Shown in pieces: positions 32,517 to 45,200 of a stretch of 64,000 nt of DNA. The position numbers and the translations under genes are program-made. Position 1 is the stretch's first letter, and each line of letters begins with the position of its first letter. The notes beneath the pieces were generated by a model, which saw nothing but the letters and a program-made list of their open reading frames with translations, was not told the origin of the DNA and made no database searches. The DNA comes from Bombyx mori (taxonomy: Eukaryota > Arthropoda > Insecta > Lepidoptera > Bombycidae): the NCBI RefSeq assembly GCF_030269925.1, contig NC_085107.1, forward strand, positions 3,100,001 to 3,164,000, read 5' to 3'.

Positions 32517-32589
32517 TCCTCGGTAGTACAGTGGGTCAGTATACTCGCCTGTCACGCGAGAGACCGGGGTTCGATCCCCCGCCGGGGAG
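32517..32589 (+). tRNA. tRNA-Asp (GTC), right tip of element B
   Basis: A 73-nt sequence with acceptor TCCTCGG/CCGGGGA (one wobble), anticodon stem CTCGC-CTGTCAC-GCGAG, T loop TTCGATC and ATCTCTTTT immediately downstream. Confidence 0.72.
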
Positions 32590-34350
32590 ATCTCTTTTAC
32601 TGATGATTTTTCGTACTACAAAGCAAATTAAGAAAATTATAGTCACAATAGAAACTGTGAGCTACATACTTGTGATCATGTAGCGTCGGCCTAGATTAGA
32701 ACGACTCTTATTTTTTCACGTTCGTGTCGTAAAAGTCTATTGAGGGATTCGGCGGAGAATGGGCAACAAAATTACAAAATTTCACATAAACACTTAAACA
32801 TCGCACGACCCTGCTCTCATTTTTTTTATAGTAATTACCGGACTTTATGCTATAAATGAGGATTACATGAAAGGTTTCAAAAAACGCTCAGCTGTTTCGC
32901 TAGAATAAAATTAAGATCACAAAGAACGCAAAGTAACATTACAAGTAAAAAAAAGGTAACACCTAAACAAAACAGTTGATATTTAATTTCGTACCAGTCC
33001 CCATTGTCGATACCTACGACCATAAGACACTAAAACAGCCCTTTGATAACAATGTCACAGGTTGAAGTTATTGATTAGGATTGAGTATCTCTGTTTTTAG
33101 TTATCCAGAAATTCGAAAGTATATTTTTAACATGAAGTCTGCCCACATGGACACGGTTGGTGTCCTTCCAGAAGTGTATTTACATTTTAATGGTACAGCG
33201 TTAGAAGCAATAAATTGTCTACAAGCGTAGACTGATAAAATAAGCTGCATGCAATTCGTTCCTTGATGTAAACGCCGCTATTAATAGTGATAACTTTATT
33301 TCAAAGAATAATTGTCATGTACATATATACATTTCCTTACGACTAAGTTAGTACAACAGTATTGAATTATTTCGCATATAAAGTCCGTCTTGAGCATCTA
33401 GAAGATTCATGAGTGCGTTCTTTTGCGTGTTCATGGAACACCGGCCACAGAATCTGTAATAATGAAAACCAGGCATGGATTTTTTTTTACGAAAAAAAGC
33501 CTTAAGAAAATATTAGTAATGCGAAATAAATTGCGATTCCGGTGACCTCGGTCGATGATGTAGCATTAATGACACTACATTATCATCTGCAACGAAACCA
33601 CGAGAATTCTGTTCTATATCTAAGTTCTATAGTTTTGACTACTACGTATTAAACTATGCTTGCACTACGATACAAACTCATTAATGTTTGATCGCGTCAT
33701 CTAGTGACTGTCGCGAGACACTAAAGCTGATTGAGCATTGCGTGACGTCACACAATAGCCCTCGGTTTCTAGTGTGATTAGGTCACCACGTGAACAATAT
33801 ATATTTTAATGCAGAGCCACAAAAATCACACATTATATACTTTACGCACAAGTACCACTTCGTAAATAAACATTTGTCTAAAGATGGTTTATGGAAATAG
33901 TGAACACGTAACCAAATGAGTTATGATATAGAAAACTGATTGTTTGCACAAGTAGTTTAATGATTAAATTTGAGTGCTTAATTCGCAGCAGCCGCAGCAG
34001 GAATATTGTGTAGGATTGGGTAGACGCTCACCTCCGCCCGTACTTGCAGTAATACTGGCGAGTCGAAACAAAATAGTGTGGCCTGAGGCAGAAGCCGCGG
34101 CTCTGTAACTTTGAGTTGACAGCGTTACATAAGCGCAGTTTTCTTTGCGCAGAACAAAGTTTTTGCTAGGAAATTAATTTTTTTATATACGTTCTCGAAA
34201 CTCATAAACTGTAACTCTAAAATATTATTAAAACGAACACTGGTTTACTAATCTAGTTTATTTCTTCATTTTGTAATTGCACGATCGCTATTTCGATTTT
34301 ATCATAACGGAATTGCATGCATACATGTAACAAAACAAAATAAATGGATT
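32590..34350. other. Intergenic stretch with possible regulatory patch
   Basis: No gene is recognised. At 33,743-33,750 there is a perfect CRE-like palindrome TGACGTCA and at 33,787-33,792 an E-box CACGTG. A locally GC-richer patch follows at 33,985-34,140. This could be a promoter or first non-coding exon for the downstream calpain, but nothing proves it. Confidence 0.3.
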
Positions 34351-34354
34351 GAAC

Positions 34355-34689
34355 AATTTTGTGTAGCTCCATCTAGTATCATTCTCGACTCTCAGAAATA
34401 AATATTTGAGGCTTGAATGTAGCTTTAGAAATTATAAGCTAGATGGAGCTGTCCTAAAAACGAGCTTAACCCATTACTACTACCCTCAGCTAGTCTCTGT
34501 GGGATTATAGACCTTACGTTTTAAAAGATACAGTGTTGCATTATTGCACCAAGTGCATTTTGTAATTGGAAATTGTCGAAATCTAGATTCAAGTGATCTT
34601 GACTTTAATGAATTTCAGAACAATCTTCGGTAGCACAGTGGGTCAGTATGCTCGCCTGTGACGCGCGAGGGTTCGATCCCGCCGAGGAG
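34355..34689 (+). repeat. Solo arm of the tRNA-Asp-tipped element, decayed
   Basis: It runs from TTTTGTGTAGCTCCATCTAG through AGCTAGATGGAGCTGTCC and TTGCACCAAGTGCATTTTGT to a damaged tRNA. Confidence 0.65.
34624..34689 (+). pseudogene. tRNA-Asp pseudogene
   Basis: A 66-nt sequence with part of the variable region and T stem deleted (GCGCGAGGGTTCGATCCCGCCG) and the anticodon changed to CTGTGAC. It cannot fold normally. Confidence 0.7.
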
Positions 34690-34754
34690 ATTTGTTTTTG
34701 TCTTGTTTATTGATTTTTTTTGTTGTAGCATGTTGAAAAATACGTATTTTACTT

Positions 34755-34995
34755 TTTTTTATTGCGTAGATGTTTGGACGAGCTCACAGCCCACCTGGTG
34801 TTAAGTAGTTACCGGAACCCATAGACATCTACGACGTAAATGCCGCCGCCCACCTAGAGACATTCGTTCTAAAGTATCAGTTTTAACCATACGACGGCTG
34901 CCCTACCCCGCAATCCGAAACGCATTACTGCTTCACGAAATACTCAGGGTGGTAGTACCTTCACGCGCGGACTCACAAAACATCCTATCATTAAC
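34755..34995 (-). repeat. Bm1 SINE, 5'-truncated
   Basis: It goes from a T-run through GGACGAGCTCACAGCCCACC and CATAGACATCTACGACGTAA to a diverged proximal part ending near CATCCTATCATTAA. Confidence 0.8.
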
Positions 34996-36093
34996 TCAGT
35001 TCAACTAATTCACCTAATTAAAAAAGATGATCTGATATGAAAATAATAATTAAAAAATCAACGATCCACATTCAATTTCCCTTGCGCTATGATTTTCTCA
35101 TGGGTCATGTACCGTAAACAAAAAATAGAAAAGAACAAGTTCACTGAAATTCGATATAGAAAATATTTTCATAGACACAGACCTACTGACTACTATAGAA
35201 AGTGTAACCGTGGACTTCATTAGGATCAATAGATAAGCCAACAAAATGAGACAAGCAAAAATTATAGAAATGACAGATTTATTTAAGGTGGGATTAATAA
35301 CACTGAGCTTATTAACTACACTCAAACCAAACCAAAATAAAAAGGCTTCGCTTAAGCTCAAGCGACTCAACTGTGTACAAGATTTTCGTGTTTTCAAATA
35401 GCTTATTATTAATAATTATTAAGTATGTTAAATACCTCGCGAACTCTTTATGTAACTGAATACACTAGAACGGACAGGCTACATTTTCAATCCATCACGT
35501 ACATACGCCACGTAGTTCGAATCAAGAAAAGGCAATCGTAATATTTATGAGAATAACGTTATTTTTACATTACAACCGTTTGACTTTTATGTTGTTGAAA
35601 TTTAAATCACTCTAATATTTGCTTCAGCACTGAAATAATATTTGAGCACTTGCGTTCGTCCGCGTTCGTATGAATACTGTCGTTTGGGACTGGAGTGTCG
35701 CCTTTCGACGTTTTCTGACGTCAAGTCTGTATCTTACGCAATCTTTAAGCGACTTTACGATTCTTAGGCGCCTATGTACGCTATTCAGACAGTCACAGTC
35801 TGTAGGATTCGATTTTAGAATCAGATTCTCTACAGAATCTTCTCTGTTTTATTGAAAATATCATGGTATTCGGAAAGCAAACTTTATTTTACACTCAAAA
35901 TGCTAACGCTTAACATCAGATGCAGAAACATTCGAACGAAATGCTTTAAAAGATATTAACGTTACGAAGTTGTGATTATTTTCTTTTTATAAACCCAGTC
36001 TAGGGACAGTTGAGTCACCACGAAATAGACCAAAAAAAACTTATGAACGATATTAATTAAAGCGATTTCTGTAAGCAAATGCGTTTGTTTCAG
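34996..36093. other. Upstream flank or intron of the calpain gene
   Basis: The missing N-terminal exon of the calpain was looked for here (a WKRP or DPDFP-like coding block) and not found. A hydrophobic minus-strand ORF at 35,098-35,397 (99 codons) and a plus ORF at 35,670-35,855 are unrecognised and probably chance. An acceptor with CAG at 36,091-36,093 opens the first recognised exon. Confidence 0.4.
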
Positions 36094-36205
36094 GAGACAA
36101 ATGGCTGGTCTCGTGCCTCGGGGTATTGTACCTGTGCAAAGGTCTCTTCTACCGAGTGGTTCCGGCAGATCAGCGCATGGATACATCATACGCAGGCGTA
36201 TTCAG
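36094..36205 (+). CDS. CalpC: Calpain exon with altered catalytic Cys site
   Basis: It encodes (G)DKWLVSCLGVLYLCKGLFYR followed by VVPADQRMDTSYAGVF. The first two bases complete a Gly codon from an unseen upstream exon. Lys takes the place of the catalytic Cys of the GDCW motif. It ends in phase 2 at GTACAG. Confidence 0.9.
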
Positions 36206-39200
36206 GTACAGAAATACTCAAGAAAACTCGTTACAATTTGTATACATTATAATTACATGACATCATCATATGTTTCATCATTGAGTCATCATCTAGATGA
36301 TGACTCAATTATGAAAAATAGTATTATTATTCGCCAATAGATGTCGGGAAGAGTTGATTATTGAAAACACGAATAAAACAACATTTTCTGAAAATAAATC
36401 GTAGCTAGATCGATTTATTGCCCCCCAAATCCCCGTGTATACTAAATTTTATGAAAATCGTTGGAGCCGTTTCCGAGATTCAGATTATATATATACAAGA
36501 ATTGCTCGTAAAAGGTATAAGATGAAGAGAGCTTTGAAACATAGGCACATCATTCAAACTTGAAAAAAAAAAATTAATAGTCGAAAGCTAAACAGAAGTA
36601 AAAATTCGAAATATATGCCCGCACATACGGTGCTATAAAGTCACTTATGCTCGTTTTTGTCAACACTGAACTGGGTATGAGTAAAAACATTTTTTAATAG
36701 TTATTAGTTAGTGAGACGAGAGAGATATAATACTCATTGTAAAAAACTCATATTAAAAAAAATAATGTAATATTAAAAAATTTATAAATAATAAATGCTT
36801 ATTAAAAAAAAAAAAAAAACATGCCCGCTGAGTTTCTTGCCAATTCTTCTCAGGACGGAGGCTAGTTCTTGTGAATTGGCGGTAGTTCTTTTGACGTTCA
36901 ACAAGTATGTACTTTCATTTATGTTGAATAAAAATTTTTTGATTTGATTTGATTTGATTTGAGATGTTTGCTTTTGCCGATGGAGTTTAAACTTGTAGTT
37001 TAAATATTATTTTATATCTATAGTCTAGCAGAACTCTAAAAGAATTATGTAATAAAATGTTGAATTTTCCAACGTTTCTCATGAAAAATTACATAATTTG
37101 CTTAAGTGACGTTATCGCACCGTATGTGCGATGTATCTACGTACATTGCTTACGGCTTCAGCTAACGCGGCCTGAGCTACAATTAGAACACGGGTTTGAC
37201 ACTGCAATAATTGACTAATGGGACAAGTTACAATTTGCCGGACGACCGTTTTTTTTTTTGTTGGGTGGACGATCTCACAGCTCACTTGGTGTTAAGTGGT
37301 TACTGGAGCCCATAGACATCTACAACGTAAATGCGCCACCCACCTTGAGATATAAGCTCTAAGGTCTCAGTATAGTTACAACAACTGCCCTACCCTTCAA
37401 ACCGAAACGCATTACTGCTTCACGGCAGATATAAGCAGGGTGGTACCTACCTGCGCGGACTCACAAGAGGTTCTAGGTCCTATCACCGGTAATTACGCAA
37501 ATTATAATTTTGCGGCTTTGATTTTTATTACACGATGGTATTCCTTCACCGTGGAAGTCAATCGTGAACATTTGTTGTGTACGTATTTCATTAGAAAAAT
37601 TGGTATCCGCCTGGGATTCGAACACTGGTGCATCGCTCAACACGAATGCACCGGACGTCTTTTCCTTTAGGCCACGACGGAAATGAGAATGAAACTACGA
37701 ACACCAGCTCTGAATACTCAAAGTTCGTTACTAATATTGAAAGGGCCAGTAACACCGCTTTTGTCAGTTGGTTTATCAGACAGTGAAAATATACGTATTC
37801 AGCGTAATAGTAATCCGTATTCAGGTTTCGACTGTGGTGGTGCGGTCAGTGGCTAGAAGTCCTTGTAGATGACCGCCTCCCGACTGTGAATGGGAAACTG
37901 GCTTTCTTACAGACCAGTCAAACGGATCAGCTTTGGCCAGCTCTCCTAGAAAAAGCCTACGCCAAGTAAGTTCTTATTTATCTATAGCAGCGATGGGTAA
38001 ACTATCTCACTGTCCACCTGGGGCTTATTAGTCACTGGAGCCCGTAGATATCACGATTCGCCGTGGGCCTTGATTTCTAAGATACTAATGTATTGTACAA
38101 CGACTGCCCTAACCATCCATAACCAATACCATAACCAATAATATTTTATCAATTTGACATATATGAGCATTCAAGTTGTTAGTAATCCCACTCGTACCCG
38201 CATGGATTTAGTAACCCCTTTTTTTTCTTTCCTTTTTTTCTTTACTGCTTTTTTAGGCAGACGAGCATACGGCCCACCTCATGGTAAGTGGTTACCGTTG
38301 CTCATAGACGTCAGCAATGCCAGGGGCAGAGCCAAGCCGCCGCTTACCATTAAGTAATCTTCGCAAGCCTCGTTTGAAACAGGACATATCATAGCGTTCG
38401 GGAAACACCCTGGAGGGAAGTTCATTACAAATCCGGACGGTAAGTGCCAGCGAAGGTCTTTGGAAACGCACTTAATAAATATGCAAAATTGTATCAGATG
38501 AATAAACTTTCAACTTCTAAAATACGCAAAGTAAAATGTTACTATTTCTATTTGTTCTGGTATTTTCAGTCGTTCAAATAAATAAACGTACAATTGCTCT
38601 TCTATTGAGTTTTGACCGAAGTATACCCTATAGTATACGATCCGGATGCCGAGAAGATGACGGGTTTCGTCTCAGCATTAGTAATGATCAACCTGAATTG
38701 TAAACTAGACACAAGCGATGACGTATGTGTTATCGGTTAGGATTCAGCGGAACAATTGCATACAGCATTTAACCTCGGACATTAAATCAAAGAATTGCTT
38801 CTAAGGCAGTGTGATATTTGTTATGAATTACATAAAATTCGTCCCAGTACTTAACTAAACTTCTAATTTGATGTTCAAGTTTTATATCACCATTTCGAAT
38901 GTCATAGTATTAAGAGATTGCGGTGCTATATGTCATCGTTTTTTTTATTACTTAGATTGGTGGACGAGCTCATAGCCCGCCTGGTATTAAGTGGTTACTA
39001 CAGCCCATAGACATCTACAAGGTAAATGCGCCACCCACCTTAAGATATAAGTTCTAAAGTCTGAGTGTAGTTACAACGGCTGCCTTGCCCTTCAAACCGG
39101 AACGCATTACTCCTTCGCGGCAGAAATAGGCAGGGTGGTGGTACCTACCCATTCCGACACACAAGAGGTCCTACCACCAGTAATTACAGAAATTATAATT

Positions 39201-42200
39201 TTGCAGGTTTGATTTTATAAAAATAACTAGCGACCCGCCCTCGCTTCGCTTCGGAAACATTAAAACACACATGACACCAAAAAAATAAAATAAATAAAAA
39301 ATTAAAAAAAGTAGCCTATGTTCATCAGGGACAATGTCGGCTTCTAATGGAAAAAGAATTTTTCAAATCGGTCCAGTAGTTTCGGAGCCTATTCGAAACA
39401 AACAAACAAATCTTTCCTCTTTATAATATTAGTATAGATAGTATAGATAATAACAATGACAATGTTTCCTATCAATCAGATTGCACGGCTCATACGAAGC
39501 GTTAAAGTATGGTAGTTTGTTGGACGGATTGGCAGACCTCACCGGCGGCATCACGGAGTCTATCGTTATGCCAGAGTTGTCCGACGGCAGTGCTCTCAGA
39601 ACTCTACTCGATACGAGCAGTGTGGTCACCGCACATTACTTTCCACCGGTAACTATTATATCTGTATTCTTTTTATCTCTGCCGACATAAGAAGCCGGAC
39701 AATTCACGATCAGCGTACTACAAACTTAATCTGAAATATATTTTATTATGATCCTTAAGATTCGTTCCGGATTTCATTTATAAATGATACACATTTTCAA
39801 ATGCACGTGTTTATTGTGAACCTTAATATTTTTGGTGTTAGAGTGTGTTAGGTGTGTATTTGATAGTTAAAGACCTATGGATATTTCACCTTAACTATTA
39901 ATTAACGTACAAACGTCACTATTAGCAGATATGAGAAGATTCGCTGGATATGATAACCGATATAACCCAAAGGATTGCGTGGTAGATGTGGCAGTGGATA
40001 GGGCGGTTACTGGGTCTAAAACCCACCGAGTTTCTCGCCGGATCTTCTCATTGGGTCGCGTTTCCGATCCGGTGGTAGATTCTGCGAAGCACGTCTCTTG
40101 CTAGGGCCAGTGGGAGAAGCTGATATAGCCTCTCAAGGCTATCAGCATAGGAAGGAAAAAAAAATCTCGAATGGCGACCGCGTACCGGAAGACGCAGCGT
40201 GGATAGGCTTCCCTCCCACAATGTGGTCCGACGACCTGGTGAGGGTTATGGAAATCCGCTAGACGCCACCAGTCTTTCGACTGAATGTCTCTATATAGAT
40301 AGACGTTATTAAGAGCACATATTTCAAGCGAATACCAGACACCTAGAACACAGTGAAAATAGCTGCCCAACAATTTAGGTTAAAGTCTTGGTTGTATTAA
40401 ATAAATCATCACGCAGTCCTTCGAAGTTGACACGGAGCACATAGGTTCTCTTATTTAAAATAGCAGGTTACTATTAGTTTCAAAAATCTATATTCCATAT
40501 GTAATTAATTAACTAATTAAGCTATACTAATATATAAATCTACAGTGGTTTTTACGGATGTTCCGTTATAACTACTGAACCATGCATCCAATTGACTTGA
40601 AACTTGGTATCCGTGTAGAAAATACATGTACTTAATGGATAGGCTACAATAATAATGACAATAAATAATAATGTTAATTTTAAATGCGCAGGGAAGCGAG
40701 CGAGTACGGGTAGTATGTTATATAACTTGTTTATTGCAAATAATTTAATGCAAAGAAAAAATATGTGACGCGCGATTAAAGTGTTACCGTGTAAAAATCC
40801 CATAGGTCATGTAAAACACAAACTCACAAACACGTTGAATCTGTGCGTCCCGCTTTTTTTTTTAAATGTTTTAAACGTGTCTAGACATCACTAGCTATAT
40901 CTATAATCGTGTTAAATTAACATTTTGTTTACTTTGCAGCCAGCTGAAGATAAAACTGCGACAAGCTTAGAATTAGAAATGAATTATAGGATTTATGATG
41001 TACAAAAAGTAAGTAATGTATTCAATTGGTATAAAGGATAATTAATGGCTTAGTAAAAAAAATTGTTATATTTTAAAAATATCTACTACTGTTAATAATT
41101 AAAAACCACAAAATTACGAGTCATTTGGTGTTTGCCTGTAACCGAAACTCATGTAATGTGAATATGTACATCTTGAAATATGAGTTTTTAGTTCCAATTT
41201 TATTGAAAAAACGCTTATATTGTTCTTGAGTTTCTCGTGAATGAGGGGAAGATTAATGATGTAATAAATACAATGAGTAAATAAGTAGACGTTTGGAGAT
41301 GCCCAGATCACATATTGTCTTTTTTTTATTGCTTAGAGATGGGTGGACGAGTTCACTGCCCACCTGGTTTTAAGTGATTACTGGAGCCCATAGACATCTA
41401 CAACCGTAAATACCACTTTGAGATATAAGTGCTAAGGTCTCAGTATAGTTACAACGGCTGCTCCACCCTTCAAACCGAAACGCATTACTGCTTCACGGCA
41501 GAAATAGGCAGGGTGGTGGAATCGAACCTACGACCCTCGCGCTCAATAGTCACGGACACTAAAACTGCACCGACAACATTCGGAAATACACGTAAATCTT
41601 GATCTGTCGACAAATACGTCCGTATTTCAATAATTGAGTGAACACTATAAAGAAATGTTCTGTTGTATATTGTACATTATTAGTGTGTGAGTGACGATAT
41701 ATAGAAAGAGGAGTGAGTGTTGAGATGACGGCTGATAGAGGAGAATGGATACGAAAAATTTGTTGTGCCGACCCTACTTAGTGGGATAAGGTTGGTAAAG
41801 ATAAGGTTAAGAAGAAGTGTAATAAACATTTTTCAGGTCGACACAACAAACGAGCCCGTCTACTTGATTCGGTTGCGGCGACCCCTGGGCCACGGGGAAA
41901 CGCCGATATCACACATTGTACTAGATACGGCCTTGTGAGTTATTTTTTCTATTTTTTGAAGTGAAAACTTCTTTAGAATCGTTGTGATTTCAAACCGGAT
42001 GCAACGGAAAAAACGACAGGTAAGAGACACAAATACAAAAATGTGTAGGATGAAGCCAGCAAAGAATGAGACAGAAATATACATACTATTTAATACAGCG
42101 CCATCTGTGAGATTTTTTAATACTAACGTGTGTATGAAAGCTCTTGTAGTGAATTTTAATTTAGGATTATACGTGAAATTAAAATATCAATTCACAGAGG

Positions 42201-45200
42201 GCGCTACCTTACAATTATTTACTAATGACAAAATTTTACATATACTTAAGACGTTTAGGATAATTGTATTTTAATTTTGGAAGGTTTCACTTCTACCACG
42301 TGTGAATTGCACACATTTTGTTTTTTTTATTGCTTACATGGGTGGACAAACTCACAGTCCACCTGGTGTTAATTGGTTACTGGAGCGTACAGAAATAGGC
42401 GGGGTGGTGGTACCTACGCGCGCGGACTCACAAGTGGTCCTCCCACCAGTAAAAAACTTGCTCTTACATCTTAGCTTTGTACATAAAATCAGGGCTGCAC
42501 CGTCCCAGTGTGTGAAGTGTACGGTGCACATAGACGCCAAGACTATAAGGGCGCCGCCACTGACAATTGCATTTGCACAACAAAGTATTCTTGGTAGTGG
42601 AGTATCGTTATGTAAAGAGTTACAATATGTGTAACATATGCCTTGTAAATAACAAAACATATAAGTACAAGTTTCCCAAAATTTACGTCAAAACAATAAG
42701 TTATAATGAACAAAAAAAAAAAAAAAACATTGAAACATGAAGATTTGTAAATATAGGGAGCGCTTCATGGGTTTCGCACACAGGCGTTGCCGGGGGTCTG
42801 CGCGAGTCTCCATAAATTGCTAAGTACATAGTTCAAGTCACTAGATCCACAGTGCAACTGGTAAATTTCAGCTCAGTTTCTCCACGTAAGGGTGCAAACA
42901 ATTGCCAATCTAATCATTTTTGTAATTTTGAGCCACATAACAAATTGATCTATTACTCTATGAACAATTAAATCATAATATTTTTTTTTTTTAAAATACA
43001 TTTCAGTAATTCAATGTACACAGCTTGTAGTGAAGAAACGCACTTTGAAAAAAAAAAGAATTTATTGTTAAGGAAACACGAAACTATAATTAAAGTTTTT
43101 CTGTTTTATCGTTAACTGCTTTTTATATCAAACTAATCAATTAATAAAGTCTCTAATAAAGTCTAATGTGTACTTAGTTTTTGTTATCAAAATAAGCAAT
43201 CGAGAATATTCTTATGCAGCTAAGCTGACTTGATAAAACCATATCATTATATATATTTCATCTGTACGTGTGTTTGTCACTGAACTCCTAAACGGCTGGA
43301 CCGATTTGAATGAATTTTGTTGTATGCGTTTGCACAAATCAGCCCGGCAGATGGCGCTGCAGTCGATATTTAGGTTGATTTATCTTTCACACAAATAACA
43401 CAAATCTACAAAAAAAATTCGTTCTTTGTCCTAACGTTTCTACTAGGTTTTTCCGGTTAATTATTCACAAAAACGAAAATAAAATAACTTTTTTTGTTTA
43501 TAAAATTTGTTTTTGTGATTCTCATTTTTAATTTTTTTCATAAATTTTAATTAATTTTAATACTTTCAAAAACACCGTGCTATGAGAGTGGAGTGTTTAC
43601 GTTTACACAGTGCCACTAGATGGCACTCGAGTCATAAACAACGATCAGGTTTTTTGTACAAGCCCAGAAAAACTTACAATGTCACGAAAGTGTAAATACG
43701 ATGCTAATGCATTTCGTTTCATATGTGGTCAATTTATTGAAGTTCAAAAGCAAACTGTTTTATGCCATGTATTTTTTGTTTCGTCTAATTACGATCTAAA
43801 ATATCGAAATTTTATGCTTTGCAATCAAAGTCAAATTTGGTGTTGACCCGTGTAATTAATAAGTTTAGTGTGTCTATATATTCATCTAGAGAACATTGAT
43901 CGAGAAACACAAGTGACAGATTTCAAACATTCTACATTTCAATTTCAGATGGAAAACGATTCCGCAGTACGAGAGAGACAGACTGATGACCGCGTCTAAA
44001 GGCGTCTGGATGCTGTTCAGTGACTTCCAGCGCCTCTTCCCCCGGATCGAGATGGTGCACTTGGACACGGAGACCAGCCGAGCGGAGCTTTCGCTGTCCG
44101 AGAAACAGAAGTGGCAGATGAAGATGCACCAAGGCGGCTGGAAGAGGGGCGTATCTGCTGGAGGATGTCGGAATTACGTCAGTGAGTACTAGAAATATAA
44201 TTTATTCATTTCACTAGAAGTGTACATTTTTTTTATTGCTTAGATGGGTAGACGAGCTCACAGCCCACCTGGTGTTAAGTGGTTACTGGAGCCCATAGAC
44301 ATCTACAACGTAAATGCGCCTCCCACTTTGAGATATGAGTTCTAAGATCTCAAGTACAGTTACAACGCCTGCCCCACCCTGCACAAACCGAAACACATTA
44401 CTGCTTCACGGCAGATATAGGCAGGGTGGTGGTACCTACCCGCGCAGACTCACAAGAGGTCCTACCACCAGTAAAAAGTACATGAACGCATTGTAAACGT
44501 CACCTTAATTAGTTACCTTTGTTACCGGTTTTGTTGATGCCGCTTTGTCGGTGTTTGGATACCGCAGGCAAATACCAATTACTCCTTTGAAATACATACT
44601 TAAGTCTACTCATGAATAAAATTCCACAATGATGGAATCTTATTATAAAAATTAAACTCGTAATGTTTTATCAAACCTAATTCACTGCTTCTTCGTTTAA
44701 ATTTGTCCCTATCCTATAAAATCCTCGTACTGGGCGTAATGTGAGCTTACACGGTCTGGTACCACAGTCTAGCTTATTTCTACTGCGAAGCAGTCATTCG
44801 TTGCCATAAGAATAGCTATTATACAATACAAGTCTAACTAAGACCTCTTGTCTCAAGACGGACGGCATTCAGGCTATGATGTCCACGGACACCAGTAGTC
44901 ACTCAGCACCCCGTACGCCGCGAGCCCGTTTCCTCATAAAAATAAAAATGCAATTCCATTATCGACAGATTTCTTCCACACGAATCCCCAAGTTCAAATC
45001 ATGTTGAACGAGCCAGACACTGTGATTATATCTCTGAACCAACACAGCATAATGGAGCCTAAAGTAATTGGATTCAGCGTTTATAAAATGCCAAAGTTTC
45101 TTACCGAGACCGCCAACCAAATGTTTTTCAAGAGGATCAAAAGCACGATCAACTCGCAGTACACTAATAGCAGACAAGTCAGCCAGAGGTGGGTAGTTTG

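Larger units (their letters stand above)
31357..32589. mobile_element. Long inverted-repeat element tipped by two tRNA-Asp sequences (element B)
   Basis: The arms 31,357 to about 31,690 and about 32,222-32,589 are inverted copies with the same order of blocks as element A. These include the tRNA, ATTACTTGAATCTAAGTATC/TTCAAGTAATCC, the TAATGCAGCACAGTA block and ATGGTGCTGACACAAA. The roughly 530-bp spacer is unrelated to that of element A, so the two are independent pairings or have different internal cargo. No transposase is seen. Confidence 0.7.

Noticed and set aside
26068..32589. CRISPR-like or bacterial interpretation of the repeated tRNA units
   Set aside because: Spacing is irregular, the units fold as tRNA, and the surrounding sequence is clearly that of an insect genome.
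35098..35397. Hydrophobic minus-strand ORF of 99 codons
   Set aside because: There is no recognisable family, no homologous copy in the window and AT-driven composition. ORFs of this length and hydrophobicity arise by chance in such DNA.
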